Positions 1 to 5,915 are shown, numbered from the stretch's first letter. The stretch: DNA of 7,468 nucleotides from Candidatus Hydrogenedentota bacterium (GCA_023384315.1 JAHDWY010000209.1:1-7468), one strand, 5' to 3'. Numbers and translations: made by a program. The notes: a model not told the origin generated them from the letters alone.

Positions 1-159
1 GAGAATCCGAGTATTACGTTGACGGCCAGTGACGAGGACTGGATGAAGATCGTGTCCGGGCAGCTCAGCGGTCAGACGGCATTCCTCACGGGAAAACTGA
101 AGATCAAGGGCGACGTGAGCCTTGCCATGAAGCTCCAGAGTGTGTTCGCCGTCGGTTGA
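1..159 (+). CDS. SCP2 sterol-binding domain protein, C-terminal fragment (5' truncated by window)
   Basis: The first 52 codons are open from the window edge to TGA at 157-159. They read as the end of an SCP2 (sterol carrier protein 2) domain: a hydrophobic beta segment with an acidic DEDW turn, a Gly-rich strand, then the family-typical 'GKLKIKGD' hairpin and the last amphipathic helix 'LAMKLQSVF' about 5 residues from the C-terminus. SCP2 domains form a hydrophobic tunnel that binds lipids or fatty acyl chains. In bacteria they occur as stand-alone small proteins of about 100-130 aa or as the tail of larger proteins, and the fragment cannot tell which. No catalytic residues are expected. The stop is followed within 15 bases by a terminator-like hairpin, so this is probably the last gene of its transcript. 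Family call fairly sure; partner and ligand unknown. Confidence 0.8.
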   Translation, partial: ENPSITLTASDEDWMKIVSGQLSGQTAFLTGKLKIKGDVSLAMKLQSVFAVG

Positions 160-1024
160 TTCGAGCGCATTAGGGGGGTCGCGATGCGGCGGCCCCCTGC
201 GTTTCTTTTCAAGCGCATGTCGATGGACATCGTGCTTGTTCGCTCCTTTCTTGGCGCTGGTTACCTTCCTGATTCTGCCCGGTTGCGGCAGCCCGGCTGC
301 GGTGGAGCATCTGACGTCTCGGGAGTTCTCCTTCCTGACCCGAGATGGCGTCCGCCTGGTGGGAACACTTTATGCTCCTTCCCAGGCAGGTTCGCCGGGG
401 CTGATACTCGTACACGGTGACGACGAGACGCGCGCGAGTTTCGATTCCTTCGCAGGCAAGGCACAACGCGAGGGGTACCACGTGCTGGCCTTTGACCGCC
501 GGGGATACGGCGAGAGCACCAACAGGGTAGCGGGCTCGGTGGACATGAATGGGGCAGGTGCACTGCTCGATCTGGAGGCGGCGCGCCTTGCATTGCTACA
601 GAATGGCGCGGATCCGGACAACCTGGCGGTTATCGGCGCGGAATCGGGCGCCAATCTCGCGTTGAAGTACGCGGGGCCGCAATCGGGTATTCAAGCGGCG
701 GTTCTCCTGACACCCGTACGGAGCCAGGATGGGATCGCGGTTGAGGAATTGCTCCAAGCGTTCGGGGCACGTCCGGTTTTGCTGATGGTATCAACCGATG
801 ACGTCCATGGCCTGGCAACGGCTGAGTCGCTGAGGGCACTCGCGCCAGGCCATTGCGAGGTTCGCGAATACCAAGGTTCCGCCGAAGGCACGGAGATATT
901 GGAGGCCGTGTCGACCAGTTCCGGGCAGTTGCTACTGTGGCTTTCCGGCATCATCGGCCCGGAGGCCATCGAACGGAATCGAAGTCTGGATGAGAGCGCG
1001 GCGGGATCGGTGCCGACAAATTGA
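140..1024 (+). CDS. Predicted lipoprotein with alpha/beta-hydrolase fold, catalytic triad apparently degenerate
   Basis: The frame gives 294 aa from GTG 140. A hydrophobic stretch (residues 34-46) ends in the lipobox L46-P47-G48-C49, so the mature protein is probably lipid-anchored in the periplasm or outer membrane. The fold follows: strand and oxyanion 'LILVHG' (88-93), 'LAFDRRGYGES' (117-127), nucleophile-elbow region 'VIGAESGANLAL' (164-175), acid-loop region 'VSTDDVHG' (217-224, D220/D221) and 'GSAEGTEIL' (246-254). In related BAAT/dienelactone-type hydrolases the last two signatures usually read GAS-x-GAN and G-x-x-HGT, so the nucleophile position is E168 (S169 beside it) and the His position is E249. 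It may be a pseudoenzyme or a binding protein. The start is unsettled: GTG 140 overlaps the SCP2 gene by 20 bases and has no clear ribosome site. TTG 236 would leave an uncharged signal peptide. ATG 184 is in another frame. Substrate unknown. Confidence 0.8.
   Translation: MCSPSVDSSALGGSRCGGPLRFFSSACRWTSCLFAPFLALVTFLILPGCGSPAAVEHLTSREFSFLTRDGVRLVGTLYAPSQAGSPGLILVHGDDETRASFDSFAGKAQREGYHVLAFDRRGYGESTNRVAGSVDMNGAGALLDLEAARLALLQNGADPDNLAVIGAESGANLALKYAGPQSGIQAAVLLTPVRSQDGIAVEELLQAFGARPVLLMVSTDDVHGLATAESLRALAPGHCEVREYQGSAEGTEILEAVSTSSGQLLLWLSGIIGPEAIERNRSLDESAAGSVPTN
172..209 (+). terminator. Putative intrinsic terminator after the SCP2 gene
   Basis: AGGGGG at 172-177 pairs perfectly with CCCCCT at 193-198. 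An inner CGC/GCG stem (180-182 with 186-188) forms around a 3-base loop. The stem is followed after three bases by the T-rich run TTTCTTTT (202-209). It lies 12 bases after the SCP2 stop codon, a normal terminator position. The same G-run could act as a Shine-Dalgarno for the ATG at 184, but that ATG sits in the hairpin loop and opens a frame different from the hydrolase frame. Seen in sequence; termination activity is inferred. Confidence 0.5.
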
Positions 1025-1050
1025 CGCGGTTCGCGGCCGCGACTTATACT
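1021..1050 (+). promoter_or_regulatory. Sigma70-type promoter for the small charged protein
   Basis: TTGACG (1021-1026, 5 of 6 to the -35 consensus) and TATACT (1045-1050, 5 of 6 to the -10 consensus) are separated by 18 bases. Transcription would start near 1057, leaving a leader of about 54 bases before GTG 1111. The leader opens with a 5-bp GC hairpin, CGCGC (1060-1064) with GCGCG (1068-1072) around AAC. The -35 box contains the stop codon of the hydrolase gene (1022-1024), so the downstream gene can be expressed independently of it. The boxes are seen directly; activity is inferred. Confidence 0.65.
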
Positions 1051-1100
1051 CATTGTCGACGCGCAACGCGCGGGGGAAACAACGAAACGTCGACGCAGAT

Positions 1101-1104
1101 GGAG
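1101..1104 (+). promoter_or_regulatory. Shine-Dalgarno GGAG favouring GTG 1111
   Basis: GGAG is followed by a 6-base spacer and GTG 1111. The alternative ATG at 1099-1101 partly overlaps this motif and has only A/C-rich sequence upstream. This decides the start chosen for the small charged protein. Confidence 0.5.
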
Positions 1105-1110
1105 CGAATC

Positions 1111-1356
1111 GTGAGCGAAGAACACCGTCCGGGATATTACAAAGACAAGTCCGGTAAATGGCAGAAAGACCGCCGAAGGAGCCCGGAACGCAGAAAAGGG
1201 GGTGGCACGGTCTTTACCCATCACGATCGACGAACGCTGAAACGGCGGAAGACGGACCACGATATTCTCGAACGGGAGACCAAACTCCAGATCGAGGAGG
1301 CCCTGGAGGAATTCAGTGCCGAGCACGATGGCCCGGGCGGCGAGTCCACCGAGTAG
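1111..1356 (+). CDS. Small highly charged protein of unknown function
   Basis: I do not recognise this protein. From GTG 1111 it is 81 aa. The N-terminus carries 'HRPGYYKDKSGKWQKDRR', followed by a dense Arg/Lys block (RRRSPERRKGGG), a middle 'HHDRRTLKRRKTDHD', and an acidic C-terminal half (ERETKLQIEEALEEFSAEHD) that could form an amphipathic helix or short coiled coil. There is no signal peptide and no transmembrane segment, so it is probably cytoplasmic. The basic-then-acidic layout would suit nucleic-acid or protein binding, but that is only inference. GTG 1111 is chosen because GGAG lies at 1101-1104, six bases upstream. ATG 1099 in the same frame would add four residues but has a poor ribosome site. 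It has its own promoter and runs convergently into the solute-binding-protein gene, with 20 bases between the two stops. Confidence 0.7.
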   Translation: MSEEHRPGYYKDKSGKWQKDRRRSPERRKGGGTVFTHHDRRTLKRRKTDHDILERETKLQIEEALEEFSAEHDGPGGESTE

Positions 1357-1376
1357 GTTTGACCGAATCGCATGCG

Positions 1377-2690
1377 CTACCGCGCTGCGGCGATTGCAGC
1401 GTCCGCTTGACGTTTCAACGCTTCGGCCGCCTGAGCCGGTTCCTTCAAACCGTTCATGACTTCTGCCGCGGCGCGCTCGACCAGGGTTCTGACTTCCTGC
1501 CAGCCCACAAGATTTGGTTCCGGTCGGGCGTAAGGCAGGCAGTCGAAGGCGGCCCGGTTAAATTCCCACTGCTCGAAGAAGGCCTGCATATCAGGGTGCG
1601 ACGCTGCTGATTTCCGGATGGGGAGGTAGCCGCTACCCAATGCCCAACGAACCGAAATCTCGGGGGAAGTGAAGTGCTTTATGAACTCCCAGGCAGTCCG
1701 CTCGTGCTCCTGGGTGGTCCGAAACACGCAGATGTTTCCGCCGTACAAGACGGTCACGGGCGCCTCCGGGTTTGCTTGAGGAATCATGGCCATGCCCCAG
1801 TCATCGGTGTTTGCGCCGAATAAGGCTGCCGTATAGGGACGGTGACTGCTGGATCGGAAAAAAAACGCCGCGCGGTCACGGGCGAATTCTTCCCGATCAT
1901 CGTAGGTGCCGGGTTGAATTCGATAGGCTAAGTCTTCTTTCGCGAGGGTTGCAAGGAGTTCGAAGAGCCTGATGGTGGGCGGTTGGTCAAACAGGGATTC
2001 CGTGTCTCGTACGAGTTCGCCCCCCATGCTATAGATCATCCCGTCGAGGGTGGAGCAATCGATATCCACCGCGTAGGCACTGACGCCGGTGCGCTCTTTA
2101 ATCTGCCTGCATTGCGCGAGAAACTCGTCCCAAGTTTTCGGCGGCGACTCGATTCCCGCAGCGCGAAGGACACGTTTGTTGAAGTACATCATCAAGACGC
2201 TCTTGGTGAATGGGAAGGAGTACATACCGCCGTCCAACTGGGGGTAGATGTTGGACTGGAGCATGCCGGGGAAGAAATCTGCGAGATCTTCCTCGGACAT
2301 GCCGATTTCGGGATCCTCGATGTAGGGGTCCAGAGGAACGACTGCCCTCGCCCTGGCGTATTCGCTGGTCATGCTTTCGTATCCCACGGCCATAGCGGGC
2401 AAAGTGCGGGCTTGAATGCTCACGGAGACTTTCCGGTTAATATCCGTGTAACCGCCGAGATGCTCTACTTTGACGGGCATTCCGTTGCGGGACGAATTGA
2501 ACTCATCCGCAATCTGCCCGATCAGCTCGGCGGTCTCGAGGGTCTGGCGATCCCACAGCAGCGCGGCGTTCGCGTCGACGGGCCGAAAACCGGTTCCCTC
2601 CGTACCCTGCGTATCGGGCGGGCCGCCTGGAACGCCGCAGCCTGTAATCACGACCGCTAAAAGAGTGAAACCTGCGAGCTTTCGGTACAT
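1377..2690 (-). CDS. Sugar ABC transporter substrate-binding lipoprotein (family 1)
   Basis: The protein is 437 aa from ATG 2690. It starts with a lipoprotein signal: Arg-Lys n-region, hydrophobic core, and lipobox I15-T16-G17-C18. It should therefore be lipid-anchored outside the cytoplasmic membrane and deliver a sugar or sugar derivative to the adjacent permeases. The body matches extracellular solute-binding protein family 1 (UgpB/MalE-like): N-lobe 'IADEFNSSRNG', then 'SFPFTKSVLMMYFNKRVLRAAGI' and 'PPKTWDEFLAQCRQIKERTG' around residues 158-202, a 'YGGNICVF' segment, 'AWEFIKHFTSPEI' and 'LGSGYLPIRKSA' in the C-lobe. The length is usual for the family. The reading frame stays open back to 2867, but the start at 2690 is fixed by the signal peptide and an AGGA ribosome site (2701-2704 on the complement, 10-base spacer). 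It is the last gene of the cluster, 46 bases after the MalG-like permease. Ligand not predictable from sequence. Confidence 0.92.
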   Translation of the reverse strand: MYRKLAGFTLLAVVITGCGVPGGPPDTQGTEGTGFRPVDANAALLWDRQTLETAELIGQIADEFNSSRNGMPVKVEHLGGYTDINRKVSVSIQARTLPAMAVGYESMTSEYARARAVVPLDPYIEDPEIGMSEEDLADFFPGMLQSNIYPQLDGGMYSFPFTKSVLMMYFNKRVLRAAGIESPPKTWDEFLAQCRQIKERTGVSAYAVDIDCSTLDGMIYSMGGELVRDTESLFDQPPTIRLFELLATLAKEDLAYRIQPGTYDDREEFARDRAAFFFRSSSHRPYTAALFGANTDDWGMAMIPQANPEAPVTVLYGGNICVFRTTQEHERTAWEFIKHFTSPEISVRWALGSGYLPIRKSAASHPDMQAFFEQWEFNRAAFDCLPYARPEPNLVGWQEVRTLVERAAAEVMNGLKEPAQAAEALKRQADAAIAAAR

Positions 2691-2736
2691 GCGGAAATTT
2701 TCCTGGTGTGGTCCGTACGGATAGCCAGCGATGGAT

Positions 2737-3549
2737 TTACCCTTTGATTCCCGCGCTGAGCGAACTTTCAAGGAAATACCGTTGTGCTGCGAAGTATATC
2801 GCCACAGTGGGAAGGATGACAATGGCGGACGCACACATGAGGAGGTTGACGCGCACGCCTCCTTCACCCCAGAACACGGTCAGCCCGTATTGAACGACCC
2901 GCATGTCTTTGTCGCTCGTGACGATGATGGGCCACATGAGCGCGTTGTAGCTTCCAAGAAACGCGAAGAGCGCAACGGTTACAAGTGTGGGCTTTACCAG
3001 CGGCACGGCAACGCGCAGCAAAAACCGGAGGTGGCCGCATCCGTCGATCCGGGCGGCGTCGAAATAGTCCTTTGGCAGGCCTAGAAACGCTTGCCGAACG
3101 AGGAAAATGGAGAAAGCGTTTGCGCACCACGGGATGATGAGCGCCGCGTAGGTATTGTACCAACCGAGACCGCGTATGATGAGGAAATTGGGGATCAAGG
3201 CAACCTCGAAAGGAATCATCATCGTCGCAAGTACGAGCAAAAAGAGGACATTCTTGGCAGCAAATCGCAGGTTGGCAAAGGCGTAGCCCGCCAAAAGCGA
3301 TGTCGCGACGACGGAAAGGGTCACGGTAATGGCTACGGCAAAGGTGTTGTAGAAGTAAAGAGCGAATGGCGCAACCTGAAAGGTACGTGTGACATTCTCC
3401 CACTGCCATGCGCTCGGCCAAAGGTCGAGGGTCATCGCACCGGCTTCGGAATCCGGCTTGAACGCGGTCACGACCATCCATACGAACGGAAACACGGTGA
3501 GGAGCGCGCCCGCGCTGAGAAGACCGTATGCAACCGCGTGCCGCCTCAT
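2737..3549 (-). CDS. Carbohydrate ABC transporter permease, MalG/UgpE-like
   Basis: Inner-membrane subunit of a CUT1-type sugar importer, 270 aa, the normal length for MalG-like permeases. The N-terminal helix (about residues 7-28, 'LLSAGALLTVFPFVWMVVTAF') is followed by the family-typical periplasmic region and helices at about 68-90, 102-125, 133-152, 190-206 and 236-256. The EAA loop that docks on the ATPase reads 'DYFDAARIDGCGHLRFLLR', ending VPLVKP, at about 161-187, with the conserved Gly and Pro present. The C-terminus 'RYFLESSLSAGIKG' resembles the usual '...GLTAGAVKG' ending. The start ATG 3549 overlaps the stop of the MalF-like gene in an ATGA arrangement. An in-frame ATG at 3564 would add five residues. 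The open frame reaches 3621, but that part lies inside the upstream gene. Probably heterodimerises with the MalF-like protein. Confidence 0.93.
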   Translation of the reverse strand: MRRHAVAYGLLSAGALLTVFPFVWMVVTAFKPDSEAGAMTLDLWPSAWQWENVTRTFQVAPFALYFYNTFAVAITVTLSVVATSLLAGYAFANLRFAAKNVLFLLVLATMMIPFEVALIPNFLIIRGLGWYNTYAALIIPWCANAFSIFLVRQAFLGLPKDYFDAARIDGCGHLRFLLRVAVPLVKPTLVTVALFAFLGSYNALMWPIIVTSDKDMRVVQYGLTVFWGEGGVRVNLLMCASAIVILPTVAIYFAAQRYFLESSLSAGIKG

Positions 3550-4592
3550 TCGTAGTGAACCCATCGTCCGAGAACCCGCCACTGAACCAGCGTTAACCCG
3601 ACGATTGCCACACAAAGACACACGGCGACGGTCGCTCCGTAGCCGTAGTTCTGGCTTTCGTAGAGTTGCGAGTAGATGTAGATGACGAGGTTCTGGGTGT
3701 CCGTGCTGCGGGCCGTGTTGGTGAGGGCGTAGAAGCTGTTGAAGGCTTGAAAGGCCTTGATCGCACTCACGATCGCGAGGAAGAACACGGTGGGCGACAG
3801 GAGCGGGAGCACCACCCGCGTCATGACCTGCCAGGGCCGGGCCCCGTCTACGATGGCCGCCTCCTCCAGTTCCCGCGGTATCGCCGTCAACCCGGCTAAA
3901 AATATGACGACGCCAAACCCGCTCGCATGCCAGATATCAAAGGCGATAATGCAGCAAAGAGCCAGACTGGGACCTACCTCCGGCCCAATCCAGCCGTTGG
4001 TCAGCAAATGCAGAACGCCGCGCTGCTCGATGAGCCAGAGTTGGGTGGGAAGCCCGAGCGCTTCCATCAGCGCGTTTACGTAGCCCGAGTGGGGCCGAAG
4101 CAAGACGCGCCATACGGTGGCTGCTGCGACGGCTGATGTTACATAAGGCAGGAAGTAGACCGTACGGAAGAAACCGCGGCCCCGGCCGATCCGGAATAGC
4201 AGCCACGCAACCCCGAAACTGAGGAGCAGGGTTGCCGGAATGGTGCCGATGGCGTAGTAGATGGTGACCCGAATGCCACCCCAAAACTCGGGATCGTGCC
4301 AAGCCCGGACGTAGTTTCCAGGGCCGGCAAAGGCGCCAGCCCGGGTGTCGAAGAGACTGATGTATAGCGCATAGATGAGGGGAGCGAAGCCGAACACAGC
4401 GAGGATTCCCAAGCCGGGAAACAGCAGCGTGACGGCCATGGCCGTGTCGCTTTGACGACACCAAACCTGGCGCTCGAATCGACTATCAAGCCGTTCAAGC
4501 ACGCTGTCGAGTATCGCGACAAGGGGTTGGCGTAATGCGAGTATCGACGCGCTTGCGATGACTATACCCAACAGCCCAAACCACTCATTCAC
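3546..4592 (-). CDS. Carbohydrate ABC transporter permease, MalF/UgpA-like, with extra N-terminal helix
   Basis: Inner-membrane subunit of the same CUT1-type importer, 348 aa from GTG 4592. The core permease begins near residue 52 ('AMAVTLLFPGLGILAVFGFAPLIYALYISLFD'), then 'GPGNYVRAW', helices at about 110-135 and 146-165, and the EAA loop 'ELEEAAIVDGARPWQVMTR', ending VLPLLSP, at about 241-267. Typical UgpA-like subunits are near 295 aa. Here about 50 extra residues precede the core, with one predicted helix (5-21) and a charged linker. GTG 4592 is supported by GGGAG (4601-4605 on the complement) with an 8-base spacer. It overlaps the end of waaA by 8 bases. ATG 4439 would give a core-only protein but has no better support. 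No ATPase subunit is in the window, so it must be encoded elsewhere, possibly a shared MsmK/UgpC-type protein. Confidence 0.92.
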   Translation of the reverse strand: MNEWFGLLGIVIASASILALRQPLVAILDSVLERLDSRFERQVWCRQSDTAMAVTLLFPGLGILAVFGFAPLIYALYISLFDTRAGAFAGPGNYVRAWHDPEFWGGIRVTIYYAIGTIPATLLLSFGVAWLLFRIGRGRGFFRTVYFLPYVTSAVAAATVWRVLLRPHSGYVNALMEALGLPTQLWLIEQRGVLHLLTNGWIGPEVGPSLALCCIIAFDIWHASGFGVVIFLAGLTAIPRELEEAAIVDGARPWQVMTRVVLPLLSPTVFFLAIVSAIKAFQAFNSFYALTNTARSTDTQNLVIYIYSQLYESQNYGYGATVAVCLCVAIVGLTLVQWRVLGRWVHYE

Positions 4593-5850
4593 GGGGCGCA
4601 CTCCCGTGGATGAACGGTTCGATGAACTCCAGCGTGCGCGCCGTAGCGCCCTGGTTGGCAGCAATCGCCTGGCGGGCGCCGGCGACAAGCTTGTTTGTGC
4701 GCTCGGGAGAATCCAGGATCTCATGCAACGCGGCGGCGAGGTCATCTGGTTTCGTCACTTGCAGGGCCCCGCCGTATCGCAGAAGTGCTTCCGCCGGGTC
4801 CATGAAGTTGCGCATGTACGGCCCAAATACGGTGGGCACACTCAAGGCCGCGGGCTCCAGTGGATTATGGCCATTGACACCGGGATAGAAGCTGCCGCCC
4901 ACAACCGCAACGTCAGCGAGCGCATAGAACGAAACAAGCTCGCCAACGGTGTCGACGATCAAGACCCGTGAGCCAGGGCCGGTTGGGGCGCGCTGAGACC
5001 GAAAACGCACCGGCTCGCTGAAGACTTTGGCGACATCTTCGGTGCGTTCGACGTGGCGCGGGGCCACGACGAGCTGTGCGGCCGGGTATCTTGATCGAAC
5101 TGAAGCCCAGGTACGCGCGGCTAACTCCTCATCTCCCGGCCGGGTACTGCCGAAGACGATGATGGGCTTTGCCGTGTCGAGGGCGGCGCTTCTGCGGAGC
5201 GACAGCTGATCGGCGTCTTCGAATCCGGTGATCAAGCCGTCGAACTTGGTGTTCCCGGTAACCCGGATGTTTGCCTCGGGGACTCCGAGCGCGCGGAAAC
5301 GCTCGGCGTAGGTAGCGTTTTGCGCGGCCACACCCGAGAGTTGACCCATGACCGGCTTTAACAATGGTCGAAGGCGTCGATAGCGCGGGTAGTGTTTGTC
5401 GCTAATCCGGGCGTTCACAACCAGGACCGGAATGTCTCTACGCCGTGCGATACGGATGGCGTTAGGCCAGATCTCGGTTTCCACGAGTATGAGTGCGCGA
5501 GGGCGCAGGCGTTCGTAAAATCCATTCACGGATGCGCGTTGATCCACAGGGAACCACGCAGCCGGGGTCTGGGGCAGGAGTTCGGCGATTCGGCGTTGAC
5601 CGTTGATCGTGGACGATGTGACCACGACGGGTACGGTGGGCCAGCGATCCAGGGACTGTGCGACAAGCCGGCATGCGACAGCAACTTCGCCGACGCTGCA
5701 GGCCTGAATACAGACCGGGCGGTCTGGAGCATTGGAGACCTGCGGCCGGAATCGGCCCAGCAACGGCCGCATGGAGGGACGCACGAGCAGCCACCCCGCT
5801 ATGGGCGGCGCTGAAAGTGTCGTAGCGATATCGTAAATCGCGTAGATCAT
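4585..5850 (-). CDS. waaA: 3-deoxy-D-manno-octulosonic acid (Kdo) transferase, GT30
   Basis: A 421-aa protein (E. coli WaaA is 425 aa) that transfers Kdo from CMP-Kdo to lipid A precursor on the cytoplasmic face of the inner membrane. The N-terminus (1-24) is a hydrophobic membrane-associating segment. The N-lobe holds 'CSVGEV' with the presumed catalytic base E55, and 'ETEIWPN' (124-130). The C-lobe holds 'GNTKFD' (199-204), 'GSTRPGDEE' (234-242), 'APRH' (263-266), 'DTVGEL' (300-305) and the CMP-binding 'GGSF' and 'GHNPLEPAA' (318-335). All the family motifs I know are present, so it should be active. Whether it adds one or several Kdo residues cannot be read from sequence. ATG 5850 fits the family N-terminus, but no Shine-Dalgarno is visible and a hairpin ends 12 bases upstream. 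Its 3' end overlaps the MalF-like permease gene, an unusual neighbour for a lipopolysaccharide gene. Confidence 0.95.
   Translation of the reverse strand: MIYAIYDIATTLSAPPIAGWLLVRPSMRPLLGRFRPQVSNAPDRPVCIQACSVGEVAVACRLVAQSLDRWPTVPVVVTSSTINGQRRIAELLPQTPAAWFPVDQRASVNGFYERLRPRALILVETEIWPNAIRIARRRDIPVLVVNARISDKHYPRYRRLRPLLKPVMGQLSGVAAQNATYAERFRALGVPEANIRVTGNTKFDGLITGFEDADQLSLRRSAALDTAKPIIVFGSTRPGDEELAARTWASVRSRYPAAQLVVAPRHVERTEDVAKVFSEPVRFRSQRAPTGPGSRVLIVDTVGELVSFYALADVAVVGGSFYPGVNGHNPLEPAALSVPTVFGPYMRNFMDPAEALLRYGGALQVTKPDDLAAALHEILDSPERTNKLVAGARQAIAANQGATARTLEFIEPFIHGSAPRE
4590..4608 (-). promoter_or_regulatory. Hairpin pairing the ribosome site and GTG start of the MalF-like gene
   Basis: On the mRNA, CACGGG (complement of 4603-4608) pairs perfectly with CCCGTG (complement of 4590-4595) across a 7-base loop. 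The left arm contains the GGG of the Shine-Dalgarno GGGAG and the right arm contains the GTG start codon. The whole hairpin lies within the last codons of waaA, so ribosomes finishing waaA would melt it. The pairing is seen in sequence; a role in translational coupling is inferred. Confidence 0.45.
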
Positions 5851-5852
5851 GT

Positions 5853-5894
5853 TACGAAAGGAACGGGCGGCCCGTGTTTACTCGGACCGCCCGT
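5853..5894 (-). terminator. Hairpin between secretin and waaA, probable terminator
   Basis: ACGGGCGG (5863-5870) and CCGCCCGT (5887-5894) form a perfect 8-bp stem. After one mismatch it extends by three more pairs (5872-5874 with 5883-5885) around an 8-base loop. Read leftward it is followed by TTCCTTTC, a weak T-rich tail. It begins 21 bases after the secretin stop codon and ends 12 bases before the waaA ATG. Most likely it terminates secretin transcription, but its closeness to the start leaves room for an effect on waaA expression. Confidence 0.5.
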
Positions 5895-5915
5895 GTTGAA
5901 TTACGAATTGGATGA

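Noticed and set aside
691..1326. 211-aa open frame on the - strand spanning the hydrolase and the small protein
   Set aside because: It crosses two better-supported genes and a promoter, has no recognisable domain, and its Ser/Arg-rich composition is typical of a GC-rich shadow frame.
1383..1401. Perfect 6-bp hairpin CGCTGC/GCAGCG near the convergent stops, considered as a bidirectional terminator
   Set aside because: It lies in the Ala-rich C-terminal codons of the binding protein and has no T-run on either side, so codon usage explains it.
1983..2660. 225-aa open frame on the + strand opposite the solute-binding protein gene
   Set aside because: It is a complement shadow of a well-supported family-1 binding protein. 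It has no domain I recognise, no ribosome site, and low-complexity His/Gly composition typical of antisense frames.
2693..2720. Short palindromes CCGTACGG and GGAAATTTTCC before the binding protein gene, considered as an operator
   Set aside because: They are single short inverted repeats of a size expected by chance, with no second copy and no -10/-35 beside them.
2691..2867. N-terminal extension of the binding protein to 496 aa
   Set aside because: The extension lies mostly within the permease gene, and the lipoprotein signal peptide and AGGA site place the start at 2690.
3091..3555. 154-aa and neighbouring 117-aa open frames antisense to the MalG-like permease
   Set aside because: Highly charged translations arising from the complement of hydrophobic codons; the permease on the other strand is certain.
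4593..4745. N-terminal extension of the MalF-like permease to 399 aa
   Set aside because: This stretch is the 3' end of waaA in another frame; its translation is Ser/Arg-rich with no membrane segment, and GGGAG supports GTG 4592.
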